Below, one piece after another: positions 18,865 through 28,194 of a stretch of 64,000 nucleotides of DNA. Both the position numbers and the translations under genes were made by a program. Numbering within the stretch: the first letter of the stretch is position 1; every line of letters begins with the position of its first letter. The DNA is from Phocaeicola plebeius DSM 17135 (GTDB taxonomy: Bacteria; Bacteroidota; Bacteroidia; Bacteroidales; Bacteroidaceae): contig NZ_DS990133.1 in NCBI RefSeq assembly GCF_000187895.1, positions 1 to 64,000 on the forward strand, read 5' to 3'. The notes under the pieces were generated by a model. That model was not told where the DNA came from and ran no database searches. It saw nothing but the letters and a program-made list of their open reading frames with translations.

Positions 18865-20517
18865 TTATTTTTCCACATGAAACCAATCTACATCCACCCA
18901 ACCACGTTCTTTCCCATGAGGTGTCACACAGAACATTCCCACCTTGGCGCCAATCCATTTTCCCTGACGAGCTTTGAACAGCGTGCCGGCCTCCGTAAAT
19001 TTCTTTCCATCCAGACTGTAGCTAAAGCGACAATATGCCTCTTTGCCCACACGTACCCTTATGTAAATCTCTCTTTCGAAATTAGGGAACAAACCTGCTT
19101 CAAACTTCTTACTGGGCTCTAATACCGCTAATGTAGAAACCTGCTCCAAGTTACCCTGTTCTGCATCCTTACATATCGCCTGCTTCAGCAAGAACTTTTC
19201 TCCCTGTTTTTCCACTCCTATCCAGGAGTAATCCCAGCCCATAACGATGAGCCCCGAAAGTTGTCCGTCATCTTTTGCCGAAACCTTTAATTTTGCTGTA
19301 GCTGTAAATTCCTCTGCCGGGAATTTTTGCATCAACAGATTGGGTACTTCCCAGAAATTCTTAAAATGCGAAGAAAGTTCATGTCCATAAATACGGGCAT
19401 ATCCCATATTCGTCGTAAAGCCGAACACATCCTGATAATTTGCATGCCATTCCCATTGCAAACCCAGCTTACGAGTATCAAATTCATCACTCTCCACAGG
19501 CGTTTCTATCGGATACGTTTTATCGGTTTTAGGTTTACGATAGCAGCTCACAGGGTCTCCACAACCATCGCCATCCCTATCTACTCCAATTACCGGCCAG
19601 TCATTTACCCATTTCATCGGATTCAGGTGCAATACACGTCCATAAGCCCCCTTATCCTGGAAATGCAAGAACCACGATTCACCGGCCGGAGTATCTACCC
19701 ATCCTCCCTGATGCGGACCGTTGATGTCCGTTTTTCCTTGTGCCATGACAATCCGGGGCTCGTACGGTCCGTATACATTTTTCGAACGCATCACCAGCTG
19801 CCATCCGGAAACGACTCCGCCTGCAGGTGCAAACAGATAATAAAAGCCATTACGCTTATAGAACTTTGCTCCTTCAATGGTATGATTTACGCCGTCATTT
19901 CCGTCAAACACCAGTACCGGGTCTGAAATGACTTTTGTACCTTCCTTATTCAACTCGCATACCGTCAGCACACTGTTGAATTTCGCCCGGCTTCCAGCCC
20001 ATGCATGAGCCAGGTACACCCGTCCGTCGTCATCCCATAACGGACAGGGGTCAATCATCCCTTTTCCAGCTTTTACCAGCACCGGCTTATCCCATTCTCC
20101 ATACGGATCACGAGTCTTTACCATAAAAATGCCAAAATCCGGATCACCCCAGTATATATAATACATCCCTTCATGAAAACGAATGGAAGGTGCCCATACG
20201 CCTTTTCCATGACGGGCTTCATTGTAATATTCCACCGGTTCCACCTTTTTCAAAGCATAATTCACAATTTTCCAGTTTACCAAATCCTTTGAATGAAGGA
20301 TGGGCAATCCTGGTGTGCAATTAAAACTGGAGGCTGTCAAAAAATAGTCTTCACCTACCACGCAGACATCCGGATCAGAATAATCCGCATGAAGTACTGG
20401 ATTCCGGTACATGCCATTCCCTTCATCCGATACCCACACCTCAGAGCGATACTGTGCCATCGCAGGATGAAACATGCCGCAAACCGACAGACTTAATATC
20501 AAAAACAATCTTTTCAT
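18865..20517 (-). CDS. Glycoside hydrolase family 43 (xylosidase/arabinofuranosidase-like)
   Basis: 550 residues. The signal peptide ends near MAQ (21-22). The five-bladed propeller carries the GH43 triad: Asp48 in YSDPDV, Asp156 in GMIDPCPLW and Glu215 in HTIEGAKFY. A C-terminal concanavalin-like domain (about 340-550) ends in WVDVDWFHVEK, the beta-xylosidase C2 plan. The expected role is exo-removal of xylose or arabinose from hemicellulose or pectin side chains. It lies 12 bp before GH88 and 147 bp after GH97 in the same orientation. Confidence 0.87.
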   Translation of the reverse strand: MKRLFLILSLSVCGMFHPAMAQYRSEVWVSDEGNGMYRNPVLHADYSDPDVCVVGEDYFLTASSFNCTPGLPILHSKDLVNWKIVNYALKKVEPVEYYNEARHGKGVWAPSIRFHEGMYYIYWGDPDFGIFMVKTRDPYGEWDKPVLVKAGKGMIDPCPLWDDDGRVYLAHAWAGSRAKFNSVLTVCELNKEGTKVISDPVLVFDGNDGVNHTIEGAKFYKRNGFYYLFAPAGGVVSGWQLVMRSKNVYGPYEPRIVMAQGKTDINGPHQGGWVDTPAGESWFLHFQDKGAYGRVLHLNPMKWVNDWPVIGVDRDGDGCGDPVSCYRKPKTDKTYPIETPVESDEFDTRKLGLQWEWHANYQDVFGFTTNMGYARIYGHELSSHFKNFWEVPNLLMQKFPAEEFTATAKLKVSAKDDGQLSGLIVMGWDYSWIGVEKQGEKFLLKQAICKDAEQGNLEQVSTLAVLEPSKKFEAGLFPNFEREIYIRVRVGKEAYCRFSYSLDGKKFTEAGTLFKARQGKWIGAKVGMFCVTPHGKERGWVDVDWFHVEK

Positions 20518-20664
20518 TCTTCTTTCAATTTAAGTAACCCCCAAAACAATCTTTTACCAAAAGAAAAAATACCCAAAACTTAAAAATCCATTTATCTAAA
20601 TACATTTCGTTTATAAATACGAATCAGGCTCTCATTACACCTAAAAGAAGAATATAAAAATTAC

Positions 20665-22602
20665 TTAAAAGGATTCTCCTCCGTATTTCTTATAAGCTTT
20701 TGCTTCTTTTTCAGTCACCGGCACCAGTCTCACGGCTGCTCCACCTCTTGGTTTTAGGGTAAACTTTATCACATCCTCAGCTCCGACCAGCACATACGAA
20801 CATTTCACCTGTGTTTTTGTCTTCACTTCTTCTCCCCCATCGGTATAAATTGATGCCAGATACATCTGATTCTTGCCCAGGAAAGAACAATCCAGCGTTT
20901 CATCAGAACCGTCATTGTTGGTCAGCATACCCACAAACCACTCTTTGCCTTTCCGACGAGCCATGGTGATGTTTTTACCCGGCATTCCATTCAGCACGTG
21001 CGATTCATCAAAAACGGTCTGCAAGTTTTCAAACCATTCTATCTCCGGCTCTCCGTTATAGAATTGAGGACGGTCATACCAGAAAATCGTCATCAACGGG
21101 CTATAAAATACCAATGAAGCCGCCAGCTGATGTGCATGCGTATTCTTCAAGCGCTTGTCATAATAACAGATAGTGTAATCTGCGGCTCCGTTAATCATAC
21201 GCGTAAACGGAAGAATGGTACTGTGTGTAGCATCCGGAAACTCTTCATTCCCCAAGATACCCTCCTGTGTCAGCAAGTTCGGATAAGTACGGCTGAATCC
21301 CGACGGACGGAACTCATCATGAATGTTCATCATCAGGTTATTCTCTGCTGCCAGACGCACCATGTCGTGCAACCAGGTAGCCCAGCGGTGACTTGCATAC
21401 TGCACAAATCCTGATTTCACTCCCACAATGCCCCATTTACGCAACAGCGGGAACAATTCGCGCATCTGCTTCTGCAAAGCATGCTGGTTGACATACAACC
21501 AAATACCTACACCTTTCTTCTTTCCATACGCTACTACTTTCGGCATGTCCAGTTTTGACACCACCTTCGTGGCATCCCCATCATGTGAAGTACAGGGCAT
21601 ATACCACTGCCAGTCAAAAAGCATGTACGGGATACGGTGTTCCGCACAGAAATCAATGGTCTTCAAAGCCTGGTCTGTTGTAAGCGATGTTTCACGCATG
21701 ATTTTTCCCGGCTTAATCCAGTTAGTATTCTTAATCTCACAGGGAGGATTCAAATTTTCGATAATATAATTGTGTTCCAGTAATTCTCCCGGTTTGTCAG
21801 CTGCCATGATGACCTTCCACGGCGTTGCATAATAAGTAACAATATCTACCGGACTGTACATGACAGAAGTCAATGTATACTGTTTTTCAGCAGAAGACTG
21901 AAACTTAGTCAGACACCAGTCGTCCACATCCGCATCGGTCAATGCTGCCCAAACTCCATTAGGCAATTCCAGCGTCAAGGCACGTTCCACCGGCTTCTTC
22001 AGCGCATTCACATCCAGGTATTCAAAATGCGCCTGTGCCCATTGTTCGGCCCAAGCCTTAGTTCCTTCCGGAAAAGTATACTCCGTCAAATCCCCTACTA
22101 CCTTATGAAATATAGCTTTTGGATGTTCTGGGAAATAATAACGAAAAGCCACCCCTTCATCATAGGCTCGCACTTCCACGTTCAAACGGTAATTAGAGCC
22201 GTCCTTTTTCGACAAATATAGTGTGCCCCATTTGTAGTTATCACGCACCGAGCTACGTTCCCCATAAAGCGGTGTCCAAGTAGCATCATGGCTGCCGTAA
22301 GCCACTGAATCCACTTCTAGATTGTCCATCCAGCATGCCGGCTGAGGCAATTTACGCATCCCCAAAGCCATTTCCCAGACACGATTGTCCAGTTGTAATC
22401 CGGCCTGCGATTCCTTCACTACCTGTTTCCCGTTGTAATTTACCTCATAGCAAAGTACATTGGCTCCGGAAGCCGATTTTTTCTCATAAAATTTTACCTT
22501 ATGTGTACCTTCCGGAGAAGACAAATCCAATTCTATTGGTTCTGCCGCACACATTGCAGCTCCAAGAACCCATAATCCTAACGTCAAAGACAAGTTCTTC
22601 AT
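20665..22602 (-). CDS. Glycoside hydrolase family 97, SusB-like inverting type
   Basis: 645 residues. The signal peptide ends at about residue 20. An N-terminal super-beta-sandwich, a TIM barrel (about 290-540) and a C-terminal beta domain fit GH97. The segment GVKSGFV has Gly398 where retaining members carry the Asp nucleophile, and NIHDE (Glu430) plus RTYPNLLTQEG (Glu447) and GNEE resemble the inverting SusB group. It probably removes alpha-linked glucose or galactose in the periplasm; the linkage is unknown. Spaced 78 bp from GH30, it is the third gene of the operon. Confidence 0.85.
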   Translation of the reverse strand: MKNLSLTLGLWVLGAAMCAAEPIELDLSSPEGTHKVKFYEKKSASGANVLCYEVNYNGKQVVKESQAGLQLDNRVWEMALGMRKLPQPACWMDNLEVDSVAYGSHDATWTPLYGERSSVRDNYKWGTLYLSKKDGSNYRLNVEVRAYDEGVAFRYYFPEHPKAIFHKVVGDLTEYTFPEGTKAWAEQWAQAHFEYLDVNALKKPVERALTLELPNGVWAALTDADVDDWCLTKFQSSAEKQYTLTSVMYSPVDIVTYYATPWKVIMAADKPGELLEHNYIIENLNPPCEIKNTNWIKPGKIMRETSLTTDQALKTIDFCAEHRIPYMLFDWQWYMPCTSHDGDATKVVSKLDMPKVVAYGKKKGVGIWLYVNQHALQKQMRELFPLLRKWGIVGVKSGFVQYASHRWATWLHDMVRLAAENNLMMNIHDEFRPSGFSRTYPNLLTQEGILGNEEFPDATHSTILPFTRMINGAADYTICYYDKRLKNTHAHQLAASLVFYSPLMTIFWYDRPQFYNGEPEIEWFENLQTVFDESHVLNGMPGKNITMARRKGKEWFVGMLTNNDGSDETLDCSFLGKNQMYLASIYTDGGEEVKTKTQVKCSYVLVGAEDVIKFTLKPRGGAAVRLVPVTEKEAKAYKKYGGESF

Positions 22603-22680
22603 ATTCCTGTTTATTGTTTTTTATAGAAATACGAATAACTTGTCCCGACTACTCAATCAAAATGTAATTTTCTTTGATTT

Positions 22681-24171
22681 TTATTTCACTTGAAACTCAA
22701 ACGTATTAAAGGAATGAGCCTGCAAAGTCGCATTCAGCCATTTTTCTCCCAACTTCACCGTTAGTTGCTGCGGACTATCCTGGAGGTTTCCAGCCACCAC
22801 CACGGTTTTTCCTTCTGGAGTCTGTACTACCAGCACGGGCTTCTTGTCCTCACCCGTCGGCTTAAACGCCATCACCTTCGTACCCGGCATCAGGAAACGA
22901 GTGTAATGCTTCACTGCATAATATTCCGGCGTAAAGATAGCCTTAGCCTGTTTGGAATCCACCCGTATCAAGGCATTCTGCTTCCATCCCCACGGACTTA
23001 CTCCCTCATCCGCCAGAATCGGATTCCAGAAAGTATACTCCTCACAGCCATTTCCCAAATAATGATTCATCAGATGAAATGTATGCTCTGCCGCTTTCCA
23101 GTCGAAAGACCCCCATCCGCATTCACTTTCGGTCTGCACATAGTTATAATTCGGATATTTCGCACGCAGGCGGGTCAGCAACTGTCCTCCTTCCCACTGT
23201 AGTCCTATTCCTTGAATCGTTTCAGGCATACGCGGATCATCCAGCACCTTTTCTATCACCTCATAACGGTTCGTATTGATGGTTCCGAAATACAATTTCA
23301 CGTCCGGATGCGCTTTCTTCAGTGCCGGAGCCAGATACTCTACGTTGAAACGGATAATCCCCTCCGGTGTCCATGCACATCCCGGATAAGGCGTATAGCT
23401 CCACGATTCATTTTGAAACATCACCATCTTTATGGGAATATTCAACTCCTTATATGCGGAAACAAACTTGCAAAAGAAATTCGCGTATGCCGACAGGTAA
23501 CGAGGATCTTGAATAAAGAAGTCCGTTTCAGCCAGTTCAGCCGGGAACACCCCATCTGTCTTAGGCCCTTTATTGCCTTGCAAATAATAATCCTTCGCCG
23601 GGTGCATCGTATTATATTTATCACTGCGCACCGGATAATCCTGATTGATTTTCATCCAGCTGGGCGGACTCCATGGAGAAATCCAGAAAGTCATGTTCGG
23701 ATTATAACGCTGGGCCGACTTGATATACGGCACAAGCGAAGTTTTATCGCGGTCTATATTAAAATGCTTCAATTCAAAATCTCCCGGTACCTCGTCACAG
23801 CTGTACCAGTTGCGTGAGAAATCGTTTGCATTCATCGGAAAACGCCCCAACGTAAAGCGCAAATCACCTTCCGGAGCAAACAGTTTTCTCAGAATATCTT
23901 CCTTCTCATTACTGGGCAGCACATTCAACGCATCCCATCCCAATTCATTGAAACAGGTACCCCAAGCCTTGAAAACGACTACAGAATCTCCCTTATCTAC
24001 CGATAAATCAGCAGCTGTTCCTCCTGCCTTCGTTTGTAATTTCACCTTGTTCTGGGTCCAGATCTTCCCTTCACAACTACTAACCCAATCACATGTCTGT
24101 GCCTGCACGGATACCTCAAACAGTGCAAACCCCATACAACCTAACCAAATTTTTCTCCATTGCATTTTCAT
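22681..24171 (-). CDS. Glycoside hydrolase family 30
   Basis: 496 residues with a signal peptide to about residue 25. The (beta/alpha)8 barrel has an acid/base Glu255 in MFQNES and a nucleophile Glu348 in QTESECGWG. WISPWSPPSWMK is a classic GH30 string, and a side beta-sandwich closes the protein. GH30 covers beta-glucosidase/glucosylceramidase, beta-1,6-glucanase, xylanase and fucosidase activities; the sequence alone does not choose. It starts 11 bp after the double GH43 gene. Confidence 0.88.
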   Translation of the reverse strand: MKMQWRKIWLGCMGFALFEVSVQAQTCDWVSSCEGKIWTQNKVKLQTKAGGTAADLSVDKGDSVVVFKAWGTCFNELGWDALNVLPSNEKEDILRKLFAPEGDLRFTLGRFPMNANDFSRNWYSCDEVPGDFELKHFNIDRDKTSLVPYIKSAQRYNPNMTFWISPWSPPSWMKINQDYPVRSDKYNTMHPAKDYYLQGNKGPKTDGVFPAELAETDFFIQDPRYLSAYANFFCKFVSAYKELNIPIKMVMFQNESWSYTPYPGCAWTPEGIIRFNVEYLAPALKKAHPDVKLYFGTINTNRYEVIEKVLDDPRMPETIQGIGLQWEGGQLLTRLRAKYPNYNYVQTESECGWGSFDWKAAEHTFHLMNHYLGNGCEEYTFWNPILADEGVSPWGWKQNALIRVDSKQAKAIFTPEYYAVKHYTRFLMPGTKVMAFKPTGEDKKPVLVVQTPEGKTVVVAGNLQDSPQQLTVKLGEKWLNATLQAHSFNTFEFQVK

Positions 24172-24182
24172 AGCATCTTTTT

Positions 24183-26684
24183 CTATTTCTCAAAAGTATT
24201 TCCATTCGTTTGCTGGCGAAGGAATGTCTCACGATCATACTTCCGCTGATGCGTTTTCCAGTATTCCTCCAGATTATCTGCTTCCTCTTTTGTCAGATGA
24301 ATCACTGCTCCGTGCTTGGGCGAAGTGTAATTGGTAGTTTTCATGACACCCTCATTGAAATGGCCCAGATTCTTGAAATGTACAAAATCGGAAGTTTCCG
24401 CAAAGCCGAAATTATGGGGATGAATGCTGAAAATGTCATACATCAATACCCACTTGTTCTCTCCAATCCTTTTCCATACGTTGGGGGCTTCGCATGCCTT
24501 GGGTTCAAAGTCATACCAACGGGCATCATATACATAACCACCGTTCATCCGGTCAGATACCGCCTGCTTGATGCCACCGATACCATCATGTGCTACATAA
24601 AACAAATGATATTTATCTCCTATCTTGGTTATGTCTCCATCAATAGCAGACACCCCGTCCATCGGATACTCAAACAAAATCTGAGGCGTGCTTTCTATCT
24701 TATTAAAATCATCGTTTACATACACATAGTACAATTTGTTGGCTTCACTCTTGAAACGCATGGTGTAATAAATCATCAGTTTACCTTTCTTGTCATCGTA
24801 AGCCACTTCGGGCGCCCATGCACAACCTATTTCGCACAATCCGGCTGAAAGCTTGTCGAAACGGATGTTTGCCCGATTCCAGTGAATCAAATCCCAGGAT
24901 TTCATCAATACAAGTCCCCGGTTATTTCCCCAACCGTATTCCGGTCCGCGTTCCCACTCTGTCTTGCGATAGCCGTCACGCAAACCAAACACATGCAAGT
25001 CGGTCATGGCCAGGTAAAAGGCTCCATCCGGTCCACGGAAAATATGAGGGTCACGGATACCTCGCTGATAGGCTATCGTATCACCTGCCAGCACAGGCTC
25101 TCCTTCATTCATCGCTGTAAAAGTATAACCGTCACGACTCACGGCCATATACAAACCGTGTGTCTCATCCCGATGGAAAACCATCAAATAGGCTCCCATA
25201 TCTTTCTCTTCCGGAATGGCATTGCGGTAACGGAAATTGCGGAAACCTGTTTTCCCTTTTCCGGCAGCCAATAAGGCCGGACGAAGAGCGTAAAATCCTT
25301 TATACACATTGTGATTCAGACGAGCGACATCCACATTTTGGGCTAGCACTTCCCAGGACTTTCCATCTGCACTGACCGACATTTTCAGGCGGTTGCCCTG
25401 ATTCAGCAGTTTCACCCGGAAGTTTTTACCGACTTTATTGGTTACCGTCAAAGGCTTTTCTTCTCCCCGGTACACCGTAAAATTCTTTCCATCAGAAGTC
25501 ACTCCCGCGTAGGCTTCTTCATTGTAGTACAACAACAGACCTCCGATGTTTCCATTTCCCAATCTTACTTCTACTTCCGTTTCATAGCATTTGTCCATAG
25601 CTGTAACCAACAACAGACGGCCGTCTGCCGGAGTGCGTCCCTTGGCCTTCACCTGCATTTCTCCCTCCGTAAATGTCAAAGTTTGGGGAGCATATTCCTT
25701 CCAGAACGTCCACTGAATGCCCAATTCCGGTTTACTGAAATTATCCGACAGTTCCATCTTCCATTCCGGTTGTCTGTTTTCGCTTAACCAGACAGTTTCC
25801 TGCTTGGTACGGCACCATCCGTCGCTGGTCCATTCTATCGGTTCAATTAAGGTAGAGCGTCCCAACGTATGGTATCCGTTGGCATAAGCATGATACACTA
25901 CCCACCAGTTACCGTTCACGTCATCTATCAGGGTGCCATGACCTTTTGACCACCAGTTTTCACTGGCACTGTAAGTATGTACAATGGGATTATAAGGCGA
26001 ATTTTCCCACGGACCAAACACCGATTTGGAACGTGCCACCACACACATGTGGCTGGTAGCCGAACCGGCAGTTCCTCCTTCAGCCGACATCATGTAATAA
26101 TATCCGTCTTTATAAAGTAGTTTGGGAGATTCCAGGTACATATCCTTCCCTTCTGTAACCCAGTTGGCCGGATATTCCCATCCGTCGTACACCTTCCTGC
26201 TTTTTCCAGTAACTTTCAATCCGTCATCACTCAAAGGAGTAATCCAACCGTTGTTGGTAAACAGGTAACGCTTTCCGTCTTCACCTACCACATGACCGGG
26301 GTCAATGCCTTTTACCTCCAGTTTTACCGGCTTGCTCCACGGACCGCGAATATCATCGGCATAAATCACGTAATTTTCACCCGTCGATGTGGGATAGTAA
26401 ATGTAATAACGATCTTGGTATTTCAGCAGGTCGGGGGCCCAAATCGAAGCTTCATATTCAGGTAAGGCTCTGCAAACCGGCTCCCAATGCATCAAATCAG
26501 TGGAATGCCAGATAAGGAATCCAGGTGCATAGCAAAAAGGAGAATGTGTCATGTAATAATCTTTTCCGTCACGCAGGATGGAAGGGTCCGGATAATCACC
26601 GGGGAAGATGGCCTTGGGAAACTGTGCCCATATCCCATTTCCCACAGAAATAAAAAGCACAATTAACAACAATAGTTTTTTCAT
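24183..26684 (-). CDS. Bimodular GH43-GH43 glycoside hydrolase
   Basis: 833 residues. After a signal peptide (1-21), a first GH43 propeller has Asp33 (YPDPSI), Asp128 (GIDPGHV) and Glu185 (LESPKL). A concanavalin-like domain spans about 310-490. A second GH43-like propeller follows with Asp545 (IRDPHIF), Asp682 (AIDGDIT) and Glu732 (CEAPNVWK). All six catalytic positions are kept, so both modules may be active, probably on different linkages of one glycan. It is the first gene of the five-hydrolase operon and has the 22-bp palindrome array about 110 bp upstream of its ATG. Confidence 0.85.
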   Translation of the reverse strand: MKKLLLLIVLFISVGNGIWAQFPKAIFPGDYPDPSILRDGKDYYMTHSPFCYAPGFLIWHSTDLMHWEPVCRALPEYEASIWAPDLLKYQDRYYIYYPTSTGENYVIYADDIRGPWSKPVKLEVKGIDPGHVVGEDGKRYLFTNNGWITPLSDDGLKVTGKSRKVYDGWEYPANWVTEGKDMYLESPKLLYKDGYYYMMSAEGGTAGSATSHMCVVARSKSVFGPWENSPYNPIVHTYSASENWWSKGHGTLIDDVNGNWWVVYHAYANGYHTLGRSTLIEPIEWTSDGWCRTKQETVWLSENRQPEWKMELSDNFSKPELGIQWTFWKEYAPQTLTFTEGEMQVKAKGRTPADGRLLLVTAMDKCYETEVEVRLGNGNIGGLLLYYNEEAYAGVTSDGKNFTVYRGEEKPLTVTNKVGKNFRVKLLNQGNRLKMSVSADGKSWEVLAQNVDVARLNHNVYKGFYALRPALLAAGKGKTGFRNFRYRNAIPEEKDMGAYLMVFHRDETHGLYMAVSRDGYTFTAMNEGEPVLAGDTIAYQRGIRDPHIFRGPDGAFYLAMTDLHVFGLRDGYRKTEWERGPEYGWGNNRGLVLMKSWDLIHWNRANIRFDKLSAGLCEIGCAWAPEVAYDDKKGKLMIYYTMRFKSEANKLYYVYVNDDFNKIESTPQILFEYPMDGVSAIDGDITKIGDKYHLFYVAHDGIGGIKQAVSDRMNGGYVYDARWYDFEPKACEAPNVWKRIGENKWVLMYDIFSIHPHNFGFAETSDFVHFKNLGHFNEGVMKTTNYTSPKHGAVIHLTKEEADNLEEYWKTHQRKYDRETFLRQQTNGNTFEK

Positions 26685-26794
26685 GGTATTTATCAGATTT
26701 GTAATTCAAATGTACAAATATAAAATTTTCTCTTAAGGACTGAAAATAAAGATAATAAAAAAAGTGTAAAACACACAATAATAGATTTACAAAA

Positions 26795-26904
26795 AAACAC
26801 AAGTGCGTTTGATGTAAAACACCTTTGTGTTTTATCTTAAATGTACTTGCATTTCAAGTTAAATGCACTTGTATTTTAGTTCAAACGTACTTGCGTTTTT
26901 TTTC
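26795..26904. repeat. Array of five 22-bp units, each with a 6-4-6 palindrome (array A)
   Basis: Five consecutive 22-bp units start at 26795, 26817, 26839, 26861 and 26883. Each begins with a 16-nt hairpin core, for example AAACACctttGTGTTT or AAACGTacttGCGTTT, followed by a variable 6-nt spacer. The arms change from unit to unit but remain complementary, with three G-T wobbles and one A-C mismatch on the plus strand. The loop is ACTT in three units. The array lies in the 325-bp gap between the GH43-GH43 start and the cydB terminator. Apart from that terminator, nothing else is seen in the gap. Confidence 0.85.
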
Positions 26905-26941
26905 GACCTCGATACTCAAAAGTTCACACGAGATTCTCTGC

Positions 26942-26986
26942 AAAAAAAATAACCGTCGCCCGACTTTCTGCTTCGGACGACGGTTA
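26942..26986 (-). terminator. Intrinsic terminator of the cyd operon
   Basis: On the minus strand, TAACCGTCGTCCGA (26986 to 26973) pairs with TCGGGCGACGGTTA (26963 to 26950) with one wobble, followed by a T run to 26942. It lies about 25 bp after the cydB stop. Confidence 0.9.
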
Positions 26987-27009
26987 TACTTTATAACAAA
27001 CGACACAGA

Positions 27010-28161
27010 TTAATAGCTATGCTCGTCTTCTTTGATTTCTTCCATGGTCAACGGCTTACGGTCGATGGCACGCCATGCATAAATAATGTAGGCCAGCACA
27101 AAGGGAACTAAAATAGATACATAAGCCATGGTTTTCAGGGTAAACTGACTGGAACAGCTGTTGGCAATGGTCAGTGAACTCTGTAAATCGGCTGTAGATG
27201 GATAATAAGCAGTATGATTATAACCTACGACCAACAGCAAGGCCAGTACCGTCAGTACCGTACCCACACCGGCAAACCAGATACCGCGGGTATAGGTCTT
27301 GCAGAAAATGCTTTTTCCCAGGCCATACAACACCCCGACTACTCCTAACAGGAACAACACCAACAGATAAGGCATGGCCATAAAATTGTGGAAATATTTG
27401 AAGGGTTCCATCACAATCTGCCCCGTTTCCGGATCAACGGCAAACCCGTCTTTCAGTAAGGTGCGAATCACAAATGCCAGGAAGAATACAAGGAAGGGCA
27501 CCGCATCGGCTATCAGTTGACGACGGAAACGGGCATTCAGCGCTTCATGACGGATGTTGTTAATGAAATAGAGGTTTCCCAGCAAGCGGGCAAGGAAGAG
27601 TACTGCAAATCCTAAAATGAGGTTCCACGGGTCGGCAAACGCATCCAGTCCATGCCATCCGTTACCCCAATGGCTGATGACCGGCATCATTTCGTCGGTA
27701 AGGTTTCCTTTGCTCACCACAAAGTTGGAGCCGTTGAAGAAAGTAGCGACAGCCGCTCCCAACAATAACGGACCTACAATGCCATTCAGCACCAGAAAGA
27801 ACTGATAGGTACGCTTGCCCAACCAGTTGCCAAGCTTCGACTGAAATTCGTAGGACACAGCCTGAAGCACAAAGCTGAAGAGAATAATCATCCACAACCA
27901 GTAAGCTCCTCCGAAGCTGGTGCTATAGAACAAAGGGAAAGAAGCAAAGAAGGCTCCTCCGAAAGTGACCAGAGTGGTAAAAGTAAATTCCCATTTACGT
28001 CCGGTGGAATTGACCAGCAACGTACGTTCTTCTTCGGTACGTCCCAAACAATAGAGCAAGGAGTTTCCTCCCTGTACGAACAGCAAAAAGACCAGCAAGG
28101 CTCCTAATAAGGAAACCAGGAACCACCAGTAATGCTGCAAGAATATATAAGTTGAATCCAT
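27010..28161 (-). CDS. cydB: Cytochrome bd ubiquinol oxidase subunit II
   Basis: 383 residues with about eight to nine hydrophobic segments starting at YWWFLVSLLGALLVFLLFV. The layout matches CydB, including the GRTEEERTLLVNS loop after the first helix and TVLALLLVVGYNHTAYYPS late in the protein. It forms the inner-membrane quinol oxidase with CydA, supporting nanaerobic respiration in Bacteroides. It follows cydA by 33 bp and is the last gene before a strong terminator. Confidence 0.95.
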   Translation of the reverse strand: MDSTYIFLQHYWWFLVSLLGALLVFLLFVQGGNSLLYCLGRTEEERTLLVNSTGRKWEFTFTTLVTFGGAFFASFPLFYSTSFGGAYWLWMIILFSFVLQAVSYEFQSKLGNWLGKRTYQFFLVLNGIVGPLLLGAAVATFFNGSNFVVSKGNLTDEMMPVISHWGNGWHGLDAFADPWNLILGFAVLFLARLLGNLYFINNIRHEALNARFRRQLIADAVPFLVFFLAFVIRTLLKDGFAVDPETGQIVMEPFKYFHNFMAMPYLLVLFLLGVVGVLYGLGKSIFCKTYTRGIWFAGVGTVLTVLALLLVVGYNHTAYYPSTADLQSSLTIANSCSSQFTLKTMAYVSILVPFVLAYIIYAWRAIDRKPLTMEEIKEDEHSY

Positions 28162-28194
28162 ATTTTTCGGTTTTAAAATGATGTATCGGTTAGT

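Noticed and set aside
26795..26904. Small CRISPR array
   Set aside because: Units are contiguous 22-mers with no constant repeat/variable spacer alternation, and no cas genes are near.
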